Positions 5,833 to 6,210 of a DNA stretch of 6,210 nucleotides are shown piece after piece. Both the position numbers and the translations under genes were made by a program. The stretch is taken from positions 1-6,210 of the forward strand of contig JAICQA010000166.1 of the NCBI GenBank assembly GCA_025929595.1, given 5' to 3'. The stretch is from Xanthobacteraceae bacterium (GTDB lineage: Bacteria; Pseudomonadota; Alphaproteobacteria; Rhizobiales; Xanthobacteraceae). The notes under the pieces are model-generated. The model was not told the DNA's origin, did no database searches, and saw nothing but the letters and a program-made list of their open reading frames with translations. Every line of letters starts with the position of its first letter. Position 1 is the first letter of the stretch.

Positions 5833-5879
5833 CTTTATCCTTCAAGCGCGACCAATGCGCCGAAACTATTCAAAAATTT

Positions 5880-6146
5880 TCAGCCGGCGAGTGCGCGAAC
5901 GCGCTTGGCGAGACGCGCGACCTTGCGCGAAGCGGTGTTGCGATGGATCACACCCTTTTGCGCGGCGCGCATGATCTTCGGCTCGGCTGCGGTGAGTGCA
6001 TCGGCCGCCTTCTTGGCGTCGCCGGCGACCAGCGCCAGCTCCACCTCGCGCACATAGGTGCGCATGTTCGTGCGACGCGACTTGTTCGATTCCGCGCGGC
6101 GCGCGATGACCCGCGTCGCCTTCTTCGCCGATTTCGTATTCGCCAT
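5880..6146 (-). CDS. rpsT: 30S ribosomal protein S20
   Basis: S20 is a primary 16S rRNA-binding protein of the small subunit, needed for 30S assembly. The 88-residue length is normal. The N-terminus MANTKSAKKATRVIARR and the segments SRRTNMRTYVREVE (23-36) and KGVIHRNTASRKVARL (64-79) match the family. The protein is strongly basic, as expected for an rRNA binder. The start is ATG at 6144-6146. There is only a weak GGA about 10 nt upstream, and a stable leader hairpin ends 13 nt before the start codon. The terminator at 5808-5832 follows, so the gene appears monocistronic. Its position directly upstream of dnaA is common in Rhizobiales-type chromosomes. Confidence 0.98.
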   Translation of the reverse strand: MANTKSAKKATRVIARRAESNKSRRTNMRTYVREVELALVAGDAKKAADALTAAEPKIMRAAQKGVIHRNTASRKVARLAKRVRALAG

Positions 6147-6159
6147 GCTCGTTCGATCC

Positions 6160-6178
6160 GATCACGGCAGCCGCGATC
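6160..6178 (-). promoter_or_regulatory. Hairpin in the rpsT leader
   Basis: On the minus RNA, GAUCGCGG (6178-6171), loop CUG, CCGUGAUC (6167-6160) pair over 8 bp with one G-U. The stem ends 13 nt before the rpsT ATG, next to the only weak Shine-Dalgarno (GGA at 6159-6157). In E. coli S20 represses translation of its own mRNA, so a control element is plausible here, but the link is inference. Confidence 0.4.
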
Positions 6179-6210
6179 TTTGCCGCACGCCGCCAAACGC
6201 TGTTGCTAGA

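Noticed and set aside
5835..5843. TTATCCTTC as a DnaA box
   Set aside because: Three mismatches to TTATCCACA, standing alone between the rpsT stop and its terminator; no cluster of boxes is present.
5664..6209. Plus-strand ORF running through rpsT, including an internal ATG at 5805 with GGAGG 8 nt upstream
   Set aside because: It runs across the rpsT terminator hairpin and antisense through the whole of rpsT. The GGAGG is part of the palindrome CCTCCGATCGGAGG. No family motif is visible.

Overview
The window is a high-G+C alphaproteobacterial chromosome segment. All recognisable genes lie on the minus strand, so in transcription order the layout runs from right to left: rpsT, dnaA, dnaN, recF, gyrB. 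The adjacency of rpsT to dnaA, the DnaA sequence style (P-loop SAVGLGKT, sensor region ADRTPGE) and the compact dnaA-dnaN-recF-gyrB run point to Hyphomicrobiales (Rhizobiales), most like Bradyrhizobium/Beijerinckia/Methylocystis-type genomes. The family-level placement is inference from memory of gene order and cannot be fixed without a database search.

Region by region (plus-strand coordinates): 1-818 holds the first 272 complete codons of gyrB, cut by the window edge. 819-983 is the recF-gyrB spacer, with an AT-rich inverted repeat and two GANTC sites close to the gyrB start. 984-2150 is recF, starting at a GTG that overlaps the dnaN stop as GTGA. 2147-3262 is dnaN. 3263-3402 is the dnaA-dnaN spacer with a GC-rich hairpin. 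3403-4842 is dnaA, with its start set by a GGAG ribosome binding site. 4843-5879 is a spacer of about 1 kb between dnaA and rpsT. 5880-6146 is rpsT, followed by a clear intrinsic terminator at 5808-5832. The rpsT leader to the window end carries a stable hairpin.

The genes form the usual replication and DNA-maintenance cluster: DnaA opens the origin, DnaN is the sliding clamp, RecF loads RecA at gaps, and GyrB is the ATPase subunit of gyrase. dnaN and recF are translationally coupled. rpsT looks like its own transcription unit because of the terminator, so dnaA should have a promoter in the long spacer.

The most unusual part is that spacer. It contains no recognisable DnaA boxes and so does not look like oriC, yet it carries several perfect dyads near dnaA (a 19-bp palindrome and a 15-bp dyad), a 14-bp tandem repeat, and a dense run of inverted repeats over 5357-5640 that could be a structured RNA or a set of regulatory sites. 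No new multi-gene system is visible; the rest is an ordinary core locus.
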